Assembly (NCBI RefSeq): GCF_016583645.1
Contig: NZ_NRRL01000029.1
Coordinates: 1-46,979 of the forward strand
Direction of reading: 5' to 3'
DNA from: Rhodovibrio sodomensis
GTDB lineage: Bacteria; Pseudomonadota; Alphaproteobacteria; Kiloniellales; Rhodovibrionaceae
Length of the DNA: 46,979 nt
Below the pieces are notes generated by a model, which saw nothing but the letters and a program-made list of their open reading frames with translations, did not search any database and was not told the origin of the DNA. Positions 1 to 7,643 of this stretch are shown piece by piece; position 1 is the first letter of the stretch, and each line of letters begins with the position of its first letter. The position numbers and the translations under genes were made by a program.

Positions 1-2
1 CC

Positions 3-365
3 CAGCTTCTCGCCAAGATCGAGGCGCGCAATCCCGACAAACGTGTGATCCACGTCATCTGGGACAACGCGGCTTACCACAAAGGGCCGGACGTCAGGGA
101 ATTCCTGGCGCGCCCCGAGTGTCGCGTTCACCTGATCCAGCTCCCGCCCTATTGCCCGCACTTGAACCCGATCGAGCGATTATGGGCGGTCATGCATCAG
201 CGCGTGACGCACAACCGTCATTACCCCACCCGGAAACAATTCGCCGACGCCATCCTGGCGTTCTTCCGAGAGACTATTCCAAGAGAATGGAAAGCATTCC
301 GCGAACAGGTGTCCGACAACTTCCGCATTATAACCCACCAAGATTTTCGGGTTTTGGAAGGTTAG
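3..365 (+). CDS. IS630-family transposase, C-terminal part (5' end outside window)
   Basis: The frame is open from the left edge, so the real start lies outside the window; the internal GTG at 45 is not the start. The visible part is the DDE catalytic core typical of IS630/Tc1-like transposases: an Asp in WDNAAYHKG (the second catalytic Asp) followed by the PHLNPIERLW motif, whose Glu completes the triad. About 120 residues are seen, ending at the TAG at 363-365. The enzyme would cut and join the ends of its own element, usually at TA targets. Sequence just downstream (about 366-395) may hold the right terminal inverted repeat, but the left end is not visible, so intactness cannot be judged. 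Confidence 0.85.
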   Translation, partial: QLLAKIEARNPDKRVIHVIWDNAAYHKGPDVREFLARPECRVHLIQLPPYCPHLNPIERLWAVMHQRVTHNRHYPTRKQFADAILAFFRETIPREWKAFREQVSDNFRIITHQDFRVLEG

Positions 366-735
366 GGGTATAGTGAATCCCGGGTTAAACGCGTACCGCT
401 TAATGCGATCGCCTACTCCAGCCGATCGGCGATCAAGCGGCGACCCGGGCGATCAGGCGGTCCAGCAACCCGCGCCCCTGCGGCCAGCTCGCCAGCAGGC
501 TCGGGAATGGCAGCGGATGAATTGGGAGCGTCCGAAAACGATCGATACAGCGGGCCGCGGGCTTCAGTCGTGTCGCCAGTCGGCGACGGTCAGGCAGTCC
601 AGCGCATACGGGAGCCGGACGGTCGGCCGGACATCGGCCCGACCCGTCCGCTCCACGGTTGCGGCCCTCTCCGCGCGCGGATAGACGCCGCTGGGCTTGG
701 TACCTTGGGCTCCGGCTTTCCAGCGCCAGCAGCGC
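366..735. other. Gene-poor stretch between the IS630 end and livM
   Basis: No convincing gene is seen. The first 30 bases probably include the right end of the IS630 element. On the minus strand, an open frame running from about 590 down to a TGA at 433-435 reads like a Pro/Leu-rich protein tail. It has no recognisable family and no start, so it could be a remnant of a gene broken by the insertion. No tRNA or strong terminator was recognised. Confidence 0.4.
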
Positions 736-1701
736 CTACGTTTCCTCGCCGGCCCGGCGTTTTTCGCGGGCGATCTGGCGCTTGCGTTCGCCAGCTTCGG
801 ACAGCAGGCCTTCCGGCCGGGTGACCAGGATGATCTCCAAGAGGATGCCGATCAGCAGGATCCGCAGCGAGCCCGCGCGGGTCGACAGGTCGGCCGGCAG
901 CAGGCCGGTCGCGAACTCGGTGCCCGACCAGATCAGCCAGATCACCAGGGCGCCGATCAGTGCGCCCTTGTTGTTGCCGCTGCCGCCCGCGATCAGCATC
1001 ACCCAGACCAGGAAGGTCGCCAGCATCGGCCGGAACGCCTCGGGGCTCAGGAAGCCGAAGAAGTGGGCGTACATCGCCCCGGCCAGCCCCATCACGCAGG
1101 AGCCGAGCACGAACGCCTGGAGCCGGAACGCCAGCACGCTCTTGCCGGCGGCCATGGTGGCGTCCTCGTTCTCCCGGATCGAGCGCAGCACGCGGCCCCA
1201 GGGGGCGCGCCGGGCGATTTCCAGCAGGACGTAGACGATCGCGACCACGATGATCGTGAAGATCAGGAAGTTGAGCGTGAAGTTGCCGCCGAGCCAGTCC
1301 TCGAACGGCCGGCCGATCTCCATGCCGCGCACGCCGCCGGTCAGCCAGCCTTCGGTCTTGAGGAACAAACGCACGATCTCGGCGATACCGATCGAGGCGA
1401 TCGCCAGATAGTCGGCGCGCAGGTTGAGGGTGATCAGGCCGACGAGCAGGGCCAGGATGCCGCTGGTGACGATCGCGCCCAGCATGCCGACCAATAGCGG
1501 CATCGCGAAGCCGCCCAGATGCGCCTCCGACGGCGGCCCGGTCAGGATGCCGCTGGTATAGGCGCCGACCGCGAAGAACGCGGCCACACCGATATTGAAC
1601 AGGCCGGTCAGGCCCCACTGGATGTTCAGCCCTAAGGCCAGGATGCCGTAGATCCCGATCAGGCAGAGGGTGAACATCGCGTATTCGATGATGCCCGCCA
1701 T
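736..1701 (-). CDS. livM: Branched-chain amino acid ABC transporter permease LivM
   Basis: This 321-residue inner-membrane permease has the LivM pattern: hydrophobic segments from the N-terminus (IEYAMFTLCLIGIYGILALGL) and the family stretch LNIQWGLTGLFNIGVAAFF at about residues 25-43. A cytoplasmic loop near residues 160-190 (LEIARRAPWGRVLRSIRENE) contains the EAA-type contact to the ATPases. It pairs with LivH to form the channel for leucine, isoleucine, valine or related amides. The ATG at 1699-1701 lies 4 nt after the livH stop, so the two are translationally coupled. It is the last gene of livG-livF-livH-livM. The tail after the last membrane segment is charged (Lys/Arg/Glu-rich) and ends close to the IS630 remnant. 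The substrate could be another amide or urea-like compound. Confidence 0.92.
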   Translation of the reverse strand: MAGIIEYAMFTLCLIGIYGILALGLNIQWGLTGLFNIGVAAFFAVGAYTSGILTGPPSEAHLGGFAMPLLVGMLGAIVTSGILALLVGLITLNLRADYLAIASIGIAEIVRLFLKTEGWLTGGVRGMEIGRPFEDWLGGNFTLNFLIFTIIVVAIVYVLLEIARRAPWGRVLRSIRENEDATMAAGKSVLAFRLQAFVLGSCVMGLAGAMYAHFFGFLSPEAFRPMLATFLVWVMLIAGGSGNNKGALIGALVIWLIWSGTEFATGLLPADLSTRAGSLRILLIGILLEIILVTRPEGLLSEAGERKRQIAREKRRAGEET

Positions 1702-1705
1702 GGTT

Positions 1706-2569
1706 TTACGCCTTCCTGCCGGCGAACAGGCCGGTCGGCTTGAAGATCAGCATGATCACCATCAGGGCGAACGCCACCGCCGGCTTGTACGGCGGCGACA
1801 GGATCACCGTGGAGTATTCCTGCGCCAGGCCGATGATCAGGCCGCCCACGATCGCGCCATAGGGCCTGCCGATACCGCCCAGGATCGCCGCGGCGAACAC
1901 CGGCAGCAGGATGCGCCAGCCCATCACCGGGTGCAGGCGGGTGTCGAGGCCCAGGAAGATGCCGGCCGCCGCGGCCATGCCGCCGCCGATCACCCAGGTC
2001 CAGATAATCACCTTGTTGACCTCGATGCCGGTCACCTGCGCCAGGTCCGCGTTGTCGGACATCGCGCGCATCGCCTTGCCGGTCTTGGTCTTCTGCAGGA
2101 ACAGGTGCAGCAGCACGACCAGGATCACCGCGCCGGCGACGATCAACAGATGGTCCGGCTTGACGTTCACCCCGGACAGGCGCCAGGGCATGTCGATCCC
2201 CTGACTGTAGTACTGGTTGCCGGCGCCCCAGAACAGCTGCACCAGCGAGCGCAGAATCAGCGCCACGCCGACCGAGGCGATCAGCAGGATCACCGGGGCC
2301 ACCTTGCGCAGCCGCCGATACAGGATCTGGTCGACCGCGACCGCGACCACCATGGTCGCGGCGACGCCGAAGAAGAAAGACAGCTCCGGCGGCGCGCCCA
2401 GGATCGAGACCGGAAGCAGGGTGAAATAGGCGCCCAGCGTGATCAGATCGCCGTGGGCGAAGTGCGGGAAGCGCAGGATCCCGTAGACCAGCGACAACCC
2501 GATCGCGCCCAGCGAGAAGATGCTGCCGGCGACGATGCCGTAGATCGTGAGCTGCAGAAACTCGGCCAT
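1706..2569 (-). CDS. livH: Branched-chain amino acid ABC transporter permease LivH
   Basis: This permease (287 residues from the chosen start) has the LivH signature GIVAGSIFSLGAIGLSLVYG at the N-terminus. It also carries the coupling-loop region around GKAMRAMSDNADLAQVTGI and a late GGIGRPYGAIVGGLIIGL segment. The frame is open 17 codons further upstream, but the ATG at 2567-2569 (MAEFLQLTIYG) matches the usual family start, and the upstream residues are not membrane-like. It forms the inner-membrane pore with LivM. The gene follows livF by about 20 nt and ends 4 nt before livM. No binding-protein gene (livJ/K) occurs in the cluster, so the pair must work with a protein encoded elsewhere. 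Confidence 0.92.
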   Translation of the reverse strand: MAEFLQLTIYGIVAGSIFSLGAIGLSLVYGILRFPHFAHGDLITLGAYFTLLPVSILGAPPELSFFFGVAATMVVAVAVDQILYRRLRKVAPVILLIASVGVALILRSLVQLFWGAGNQYYSQGIDMPWRLSGVNVKPDHLLIVAGAVILVVLLHLFLQKTKTGKAMRAMSDNADLAQVTGIEVNKVIIWTWVIGGGMAAAAGIFLGLDTRLHPVMGWRILLPVFAAAILGGIGRPYGAIVGGLIIGLAQEYSTVILSPPYKPAVAFALMVIMLIFKPTGLFAGRKA

Positions 2570-2588
2570 CTGGGTGTCTCGCGCCCCC

Positions 2589-3293
2589 TTATCCGCCCAG
2601 GAACATCTCGGCGACCTCACGATTGTTCAGGAGGTTCTCGCCGGTGTCGTGGTGGCGGTTGCGGCCGGTGGTCAGCACATAGCCGCGGTGGCACATCCGC
2701 AACGCCTGCTTGGCGTTCTGTTCCACCATCATAATGCTGACGCCCAAGCCGTTGACTTTATTGATATTCTGGAAGATCAGATCGACGATCGCCGGGGCCA
2801 GGCCGGCGGTCGGCTCGTCGAGCAGGATGAGCCCGGGATTGAGCATCAGCGCCCGGCCCATGGCGACCATCTGGCGCTGCCCGCCGGACAGCGCGCCGGC
2901 CGGCTGCCGGCGCTTCTCGTACAGCGCGGGGAACAGCTCGTAGACCTTTTCCAGGTCCTGGGAGAAGTCGTCGTTGCGGATGAACGCGCCCATCTCCAGG
3001 TTTTCCTCGACCGTCAGGGTCGGAAAGACGTTCTTTTCCTGCGGCACGTAGCACAGGCCCTGGCGGACGATCTGATCCGGGCGCAGGTTCGCGATCTCCT
3101 TGTCGCGGTAGGTAATGCTGCCCTCGCGGACCTTCACCAACCCGAACACCGCCTTCATCACGGTCGACTTGCCGGCGCCGTTCGGGCCGATGATGGCGAC
3201 GATCTCGCCCGGCTCGACGCGTATGTCGACGCCGTTGAGAATGTCGACGTCGCCGTAGCCGCCGCGGATCTGATCGACCTGAAGCAGGCTCAT
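2589..3293 (-). CDS. livF: Branched-chain amino acid ABC transporter ATP-binding protein LivF
   Basis: This is a 234-residue ABC ATPase of the LivF type. The Walker A is GPNGAGKST near residue 36 and the ABC signature is LSGGQRQMVAMGRALM. Walker B is LILLDEPTAGLAP, and the switch His is replaced by the family's MVEQN motif. LivF is the shorter of the two Liv ATPases and powers import by LivHM from the cytoplasmic side. The ATG at 3291-3293 (MSLLQVDQIRGGYG) is preferred over an upstream in-frame start because it matches the conserved N-terminus. It lies 35 nt after the livG stop. Nothing is missing from the catalytic motifs. Confidence 0.93.
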   Translation of the reverse strand: MSLLQVDQIRGGYGDVDILNGVDIRVEPGEIVAIIGPNGAGKSTVMKAVFGLVKVREGSITYRDKEIANLRPDQIVRQGLCYVPQEKNVFPTLTVEENLEMGAFIRNDDFSQDLEKVYELFPALYEKRRQPAGALSGGQRQMVAMGRALMLNPGLILLDEPTAGLAPAIVDLIFQNINKVNGLGVSIMMVEQNAKQALRMCHRGYVLTTGRNRHHDTGENLLNNREVAEMFLGG

Positions 3294-3328
3294 GGCCGCT
3301 CGTCTCCCCCCTGGGATGTGCCCGTGCG

Positions 3329-4111
3329 TCACGCGTCCGCGTCCGCGGCGGCCGCCGCGCCGCCGCCGAAGTACGCCTCGAGCACGTCTTCGTTCCTACG
3401 GATCTCGTCCATCGTGCCCTGGGTCAGCACCGATCCCTGGGTCATCACGATCACCGGATCGCAGAGTTCGGCGATCAGGTCCATGTCGTGCTCGATGATG
3501 CAGAAGGTGTAGCCGTGCTCGCGGTTGAGGCGGCGGATCACCTCGGTGATCTTGCCCATCAGCGTCCGGTTCACGCCCGCCCCGGGCTCGTCCAGCAGCA
3601 CCACCTTGGCCGGCGTCATCATCGTCCGGCCGATCTCCAGCAGCTTCTTCTGGCCGCCGGACAGGTTGCCGGCCAGTTCGTTGCGCACATGCGTCATCTC
3701 CAGGGTCTGCAGCACCTCCTCGGCGCGCTGGCGCGTGCGCGCCTCGTCCGCCCGGACGCGTCCCGGACGGAACCAGGCGTTGATCAGGCTTTCGCCCGAC
3801 TGCTGGCCCGGCACCAGCATCAGGTTCTCCAGCGCGGTCATCCGCGCCAGTTCGCTCGGCACCTGGAAGGTGCGCACCATGCCCAGCTCGAAGCGTTTGT
3901 GCGGCGGCAGATTGGTGACGTCCTTGCCGTCCAGCAGGATCTGACCGGAGCTCGGCGGCAGGAAGCCCGCGATGATGTTGAACAGCGTCGACTTGCCCGC
4001 GCCGTTCGGGCCGATCATGCCGGTGATCGTCCCGGCGCCGACGTCGAGCGAGCAGTTGTCGACGGCGACCAGCCCGCCGAACGTCTTCGTGATGTTGCGG
4101 ACTTCGATCAT
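3329..4111 (-). CDS. livG: Branched-chain amino acid ABC transporter ATP-binding protein LivG
   Basis: This is a 260-residue ABC ATPase of the LivG type and the first gene of the liv operon. Walker A is GPNGAGKSTLFNIIAGF and the signature is LSGGQKKLLEIGRTMM. Walker B is VVLLDEPGAGVN, followed by the LivG-type IIEHDMDLI switch. The tail is alanine-rich (GGGAAAAADADA). The ATG at 4109-4111 (MIEVRNITKTFGG) is chosen because the 59 upstream in-frame residues are Pro/Arg-rich and unlike the family. A GAGAGGGG ribosome-binding stretch sits just before it. LivG forms a heterodimer with LivF to drive uptake. A plausible promoter lies about 160 nt upstream. Confidence 0.92.
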   Translation of the reverse strand: MIEVRNITKTFGGLVAVDNCSLDVGAGTITGMIGPNGAGKSTLFNIIAGFLPPSSGQILLDGKDVTNLPPHKRFELGMVRTFQVPSELARMTALENLMLVPGQQSGESLINAWFRPGRVRADEARTRQRAEEVLQTLEMTHVRNELAGNLSGGQKKLLEIGRTMMTPAKVVLLDEPGAGVNRTLMGKITEVIRRLNREHGYTFCIIEHDMDLIAELCDPVIVMTQGSVLTQGTMDEIRRNEDVLEAYFGGGAAAAADADA

Positions 4112-4438
4112 CGGCCCCTCTCGATGGTCGTCGATCGCCGGATCGCTAAGGTGGGTCGGCGGCGCGCCGGGCGCCCGGGCTACGCGGGGGTCGACTGGCC
4201 CCGGCCGGTTGGCCGCGGCGGACGGCTGAGGACACGGCTGTCCCGGCACCCCCCGCACCCATGGACGGCGCGCGGTATAGACGAGCAAATCTGCCGGGGC
4301 AAGGGCATGAACGCCCGCGCATATGTTCCAGCCGGCCCGGACCGCGGCCCCAGGGACCCCGCGCGGGTGCTTCAGCAGGCGCGGGCAAACGCTCTGACAG
4401 CCTAGCGGGGAGACGGTCCGGCGTCCGCGCCCTAGCGC
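4112..4438. other. Intergenic leader upstream of livG
   Basis: No gene is seen in these 327 bases. The stretch holds the proposed livG promoter and a GC-rich leader of about 155 nt with short complementary segments. No known riboswitch was recognised. Confidence 0.5.
4274..4302 (-). promoter_or_regulatory. Possible sigma-70-type promoter of livGFHM
   Basis: Read on the minus strand, TTGCCC (4302-4297) and TATACC (4279-4274) are separated by exactly 17 nt, close to the housekeeping -35/-10 pattern. Transcription would begin near 4267. The assignment is by pattern only. Confidence 0.4.
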
Positions 4439-4642
4439 CTACACAACACCAAACGCCGCACGGCCGGGTTTGTTCGCCTTGGCGAGTACGTAGTCGAGCT
4501 TGCGGGCCGCGGTCTCGCGCAGGCTGTCGTCGCCGCGCGCGGCATCGCCCACGACCGTCACCTCGGTCAGGGTTGCCGGGTCCATCGCCGTAACCCGAAC
4601 GTATCGCCCGTGCGGCGTGAACTCGAAAATGATCTCGCGCAT
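4439..4642 (-). CDS. Small conserved protein, DUF6898-like
   Basis: This 67-residue soluble protein starts MREIIFEFTPHGRYVRVTAMD and contains an ATLTEVTVVGDA segment. It resembles, from memory, the short DUF6898 family found in Rhodospirillales-type genomes, which has a beta-rich N-terminus and a helical C-terminus. Function is unknown. No signal peptide, membrane segment or metal-binding cluster is visible. It lies on the same strand as the rhomboid gene, 75 nt downstream of its stop, and well upstream of livG, so it may be co-transcribed with the rhomboid gene. The family label is tentative; that it is a real gene is supported by its protein-like composition and codon use. Confidence 0.65.
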   Translation of the reverse strand: MREIIFEFTPHGRYVRVTAMDPATLTEVTVVGDAARGDDSLRETAARKLDYVLAKANKPGRAAFGVV

Positions 4643-4717
4643 GCGCCTGTCACCCGTTGATGTCGGCCCAACCGACGGGTGTTGTAGGCGACATCGGGTT
4701 AAGGAAATCCCAACGGG

Positions 4718-5647
4718 TCACGCCAGCGCGGCCAGCCAGGCGGCGGCCGGGATGCCGACTGCGCCCAGCGCGCACGCGAGCTGCCCCCGCCGGCTGGTAC
4801 GCAGCCGTTCCGGCAGGTAGGCCGCCGCGAGGCCCAGGCCGACGCCGGCGACGAAGCCGGCGACGTGGCCGCCGACGTCGGTGCGCTCCCCGCCGACGCC
4901 GAGGAAGGCGACCAGCATGATCCCGGCCGCGACCGGCGACCAGCGGCGCAGGCCCTGGCGCCAGCGCAACTCGCGGGCGGTCTGCGCCGCCCCGGCGAGG
5001 AAGCCGAGCCCGCCGAACACCGCCGTCGAGGCGCCGACAGCGACGTGGCTGGCGTCCTGGAATAGCACGTTCAACAGGTTGCCCAGGGTCCCGGCGAGCA
5101 CCAGCGCAAGCCACCCCAAGCCGGTACCGAACTGCCGGCCGACCAGCATGCCGCACACCGCCCCGAACACGAGGTTGCCCAGCAGGTGCCCCAGATCGGC
5201 ATGCAGCGTCAGGCCGGTGGCCGCGCGCCAGACGGCGCCGTCCAGGATCTGCCCGGCGTCGACTGCCCCCAGCTGCGTCCAGTCCAGCCCCAGCGGCCGG
5301 CGGTTCTGCGCGCCGAAGCCCGCCAGCAGCACCAGCGCGTAGCCGATCACGCCCATGAGCGGCGGGCTCGGCAGCACCCGCTCGCCGGACGCCGCATCCT
5401 CGGCGGTCGGCTGGGTCAGCAGGCCCAGGCGCTGAGCCGTGCTGACCAGCGGCGCGCGCCTGTTTTCCTCCCGGTAGCTGTCGAGCTCGAAGCGGGCGCG
5501 CAACACGTCGTCCTCGTGGACCAGCAGGCTAACGCCTTCAAAGTCCTCGTGAAGCTGGCACGGGATGCCCACGGCGACCAGTACCAGCGCCTGGCTGCGC
5601 GCCTCCATCCGGTCCCGGCACCGGCTGACCTCCACGCCCTCGCTCAT
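4718..5647 (-). CDS. Rhomboid-family intramembrane serine protease
   Basis: This 309-residue protein has a soluble N-terminal part of about 110 residues followed by the six-helix rhomboid core. The core shows the loop-1 region WRAATGLTLHADLGHLLGNL, whose HADLGHLLGN fits the family's H-x3-H-x3-N pattern. The serine motif is VGASTAVFGGLG (GxSx with catalytic Ser), and the catalytic His lies in GGHVAGFVAGVGLG in a late helix. It would cleave membrane-protein substrates inside the bilayer; the substrate is unknown. The ATG at 5645-5647 (MSEGVEVSR) is used because the frame further upstream runs through the 49-bp tandem duplication and is not protein-like. It is divergent from lrgA. Confidence 0.88.
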   Translation of the reverse strand: MSEGVEVSRCRDRMEARSQALVLVAVGIPCQLHEDFEGVSLLVHEDDVLRARFELDSYREENRRAPLVSTAQRLGLLTQPTAEDAASGERVLPSPPLMGVIGYALVLLAGFGAQNRRPLGLDWTQLGAVDAGQILDGAVWRAATGLTLHADLGHLLGNLVFGAVCGMLVGRQFGTGLGWLALVLAGTLGNLLNVLFQDASHVAVGASTAVFGGLGFLAGAAQTARELRWRQGLRRWSPVAAGIMLVAFLGVGGERTDVGGHVAGFVAGVGLGLAAAYLPERLRTSRRGQLACALGAVGIPAAAWLAALA

Positions 5648-5757
5648 CCGATCCCCTACGGTCCTGGCAGGCGCTCCCGACGGGCGGTCCCTGGCAGGCT
5701 GCCCAAGCGCGCTCCCGCTATCGCACGGACGCGGGTGACGGCGCCAGCCTGGACGGT

Positions 5758-5857
5758 CATGCTCGCGCCCGAATGCGCGCAGCCAAGCGCGCCCCATGCG
5801 ATCCGACATGCTCGCGCCCGAATGCGCGCAGCCAAGCGCGCCCCATGCGATCCGACA
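5758..5857. repeat. 49-bp tandem duplication upstream of lrgA
   Basis: Bases 5758-5806 are repeated exactly at 5807-5855, with two further matching bases, giving a 51-base identity at a period of 49. Each unit begins CATGCTCGCGCCCGAATGCG and contains CCAAGCGCGCCCCATGCG. The array ends 21 nt before the lrgA start, between divergent genes. It may be a recent slippage duplication or a doubled regulatory site. Confidence 0.95.
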
Positions 5858-5878
5858 CCGCACGCAAGGTCGTCCGCC

Positions 5879-6256
5879 ATGACTCTCGGCTTCGTCACCC
5901 TGCTCCTGGTTTGCCAGCTGATCGGCGAGACGCTCGCCCGGTTGCTGAACCTCGGGCTGCCCGGTCCGGTGATCGGGATGCTGGTCCTGTTCACCGGCCT
6001 GCTGATCCGCGGTCACGTCCCGGAAGGCCTGCGCGCGACGGCGAACGGCTTCCTCAACAACCTGTCGCTGTTGTTCGTGCCCGCGGGCGTGGGCGTGGTC
6101 ACCCACCTGTCGCTGGTCGCCGACGAGTGGCTGGCGATCACCTCCGCCCTTGTCGTGTCGGCCGTGGTCACGATCGCCGTCACCGCGCTGGTGATGGTCT
6201 GGCTGTCGCGCCTGACCGGCAACGCGCCGGGCCCGGAAGCCCGCAAGGAGGACTAG
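5879..6256 (+). CDS. lrgA: CidA/LrgA-family holin-like membrane protein
   Basis: This is a 125-residue integral membrane protein of the LrgA/CidA family. It has four hydrophobic segments and the family motif LNLGLPGPVIGMLVLF in the second, followed by NGFLNNLSLLFVPAGVGV. It acts with LrgB; in characterised bacteria such pairs affect murein hydrolase activity, autolysis or small-acid export. The ATG at 5879 fits the family N-terminus; the frame is open far upstream but contains the repeat array and is not membrane-like. The stop lies 4 nt before lrgB, whose AAGGAGG ribosome-binding site is inside the end of this gene, so the two are coupled. Confidence 0.88.
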   Translation: MTLGFVTLLLVCQLIGETLARLLNLGLPGPVIGMLVLFTGLLIRGHVPEGLRATANGFLNNLSLLFVPAGVGVVTHLSLVADEWLAITSALVVSAVVTIAVTALVMVWLSRLTGNAPGPEARKED

Positions 6257-6260
6257 GCCG

Positions 6261-6992
6261 ATGGATACGGCGGTCGATACCGAACTCTATCGGATCTGGG
6301 TCTATCTGGCGCAACAGCCGTTGCTGGCGCTGACGGTCACACTGCTTGCCTATCAGGCCGGCCAGTGGGTCTATCGGCGCACCAACCTGCACCCGCTGGC
6401 GAACCCTGTCCTGTGGGCCGTGATCATGCTGGTCGGTCTGTTGAAGCTGACCGGCTGCAGCTACGCGCAGTACTTCGAGGGGGCGAAGTTCGTGCACTTC
6501 CTGCTGGGCCCGGCGACAGTCGCGCTGGCGGTCCCGCTGTACAACAATCTGAAGGAGATGCGCCGGGCCGCCTTGCCGATGGGCGTGGCGTTGGTGGTCG
6601 GCTCCCTGACCGCCTCGGCGAGCGCCGTCGGCACCGCCTGGGTGCTGGGCGCGACCCGGGACACGCTGGCCTCGCTGGCGCCGAAGTCGGTCACCACGCC
6701 GATCGCGATGGGCATCGCGGAGCAGATCGGCGGCCTGCCGTCGCTGACGGCGGTGCTGGTGATCCTGACCGGGATCATCGGCGCGGTGGTGACGACCTAT
6801 ACGCTGGATGCGCTGCGGATCCGCGACTGGCGCGCGCGGGGCTTCGCCACCGGCCTGGCCGCCCACGGCATCGGCACCGCCCGCGCACTGCAGCTGAATG
6901 ACGCGGCGGGGGCGTTTTCGAGCCTGGCGATGGGGCTCAACGGTCTCGCCACCGCGATCCTGCTGCCCCTGCTCATCCGGCTTATCTTCTAG
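6261..6992 (+). CDS. lrgB: LrgB/CidB-family membrane protein
   Basis: This 243-residue membrane protein has the LrgB-family features: an N-terminal NPVLWAVIM segment, FLLGPATVALAVPLYNNL near residues 84-101, and APKSVTTPIAMGIAEQIGG near 140. A GLAAHGIGTARALQ motif comes late, and the C-terminus is LLPLLIRLIF. It is the partner of LrgA and follows it after 4 nt with a strong AAGGAGG site. Family members modulate lysis or transport of small organic acids; which applies here is unknown. The TAG stop (6990-6992) overlaps by 4 nt the stop of the convergent LdtR-type regulator gene. Confidence 0.9.
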   Translation: MDTAVDTELYRIWVYLAQQPLLALTVTLLAYQAGQWVYRRTNLHPLANPVLWAVIMLVGLLKLTGCSYAQYFEGAKFVHFLLGPATVALAVPLYNNLKEMRRAALPMGVALVVGSLTASASAVGTAWVLGATRDTLASLAPKSVTTPIAMGIAEQIGGLPSLTAVLVILTGIIGAVVTTYTLDALRIRDWRARGFATGLAAHGIGTARALQLNDAAGAFSSLAMGLNGLATAILLPLLIRLIF

Positions 6993-7462
6993 GCAGCGGA
7001 GGTGTAACTCGGGCGCACACTGAGGCGGGCGGCGGCCCAGAAGCCTTCCAGCCGGTGCAGGGCGTCGTTCGCCGCCGAGATATTCTTGTCGTCCAGGCCA
7101 TTGCTGCCGAGATCGCCGGCGTGCGCCTCGAACAGCGCGTCCAGCTGGCGGCAGACCTCCAGGCCCTTGTCCGAGCAGCGCAGGTGCGTGGCGCGCTTGT
7201 CGTGCGGCGAGCGCTCCTGCTTCAGATAGCCGTGCTCGACCATCTTCTTGACGTTGTAGGATACGTTGGACCCGAGATAGTAGCCGCGCTGGGTGAGTTC
7301 GCCCACCGTCAGTTCGGCCTCGCCGAGGTTGAACAGGATCATCGCCTGCACCGCGTTCAGGTCGCGCACGCCCTGACGGTCCAGTTCGTTCTTCACGACA
7401 TCCATGCACTGACGGTGCAGACGCTCGATCAGCGCTATGGTCTCCAGGTACGAAGCCTTCAC
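6989..7462 (-). CDS. ldtR: MarR-type transcriptional regulator, LdtR-like
   Basis: This 157-residue winged-helix protein strongly recalls LdtR of Rhizobiales/Liberibacter, known for controlling an L,D-transpeptidase and osmotic tolerance. Visible features are an N-terminal dimerisation helix (ETIALIERLHRQCMDVVKNE) and an HTH covering AELTVGELTQRGYYLGSNVS. A wing lies around VEHGYLKQERSPHDKRATHL. The GTG at 7462-7460 (VKASYLETIALIERL) is chosen because the upstream in-frame residues do not fit the family and an AGGAGAGAGG stretch precedes it. The gene overlaps the lrgB stop tail to tail. A role in cell-wall control is consistent with that neighbour but is inference; no target site was identified. 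Confidence 0.78.
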   Translation of the reverse strand: MKASYLETIALIERLHRQCMDVVKNELDRQGVRDLNAVQAMILFNLGEAELTVGELTQRGYYLGSNVSYNVKKMVEHGYLKQERSPHDKRATHLRCSDKGLEVCRQLDALFEAHAGDLGSNGLDDKNISAANDALHRLEGFWAAARLSVRPSYTSAA

Positions 7463-7643
7463 CGGACTGTCCCTCTCTCCTGCGGGGTCTGTTGACGCGG
7501 CGCGTGAACGCGTACCCGCCAGGCACACGGCCGTATGCTTTTCTAGCCGAACGGCGTTAACGGTCGGTTACCCGGAAAACGTATCCACGCAGACCCCTCG
7601 GCAGAGACTGTCCGTGCCCCGCTGACGCATAGGGCTTCGGCGG

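Noticed and set aside
433..590. Minus-strand open frame with a Pro/Leu-rich tail next to the IS630 end
   Set aside because: There is no start, no family match and it is short. It is mentioned as a possible remnant but not called as a gene.
590..1618. Long open frame opposite or offset to livM, and many similar long frames across the window (for example 5186-6256, 16259-18154, 35020-37548, 37433-39841, 39925-41850)
   Set aside because: High GC makes long spurious frames common. These have Arg/Gly/His-rich or repetitive composition, no recognisable domain, and lie over genes with clear family motifs. Where such a frame contains a real gene, only the supported part was kept.
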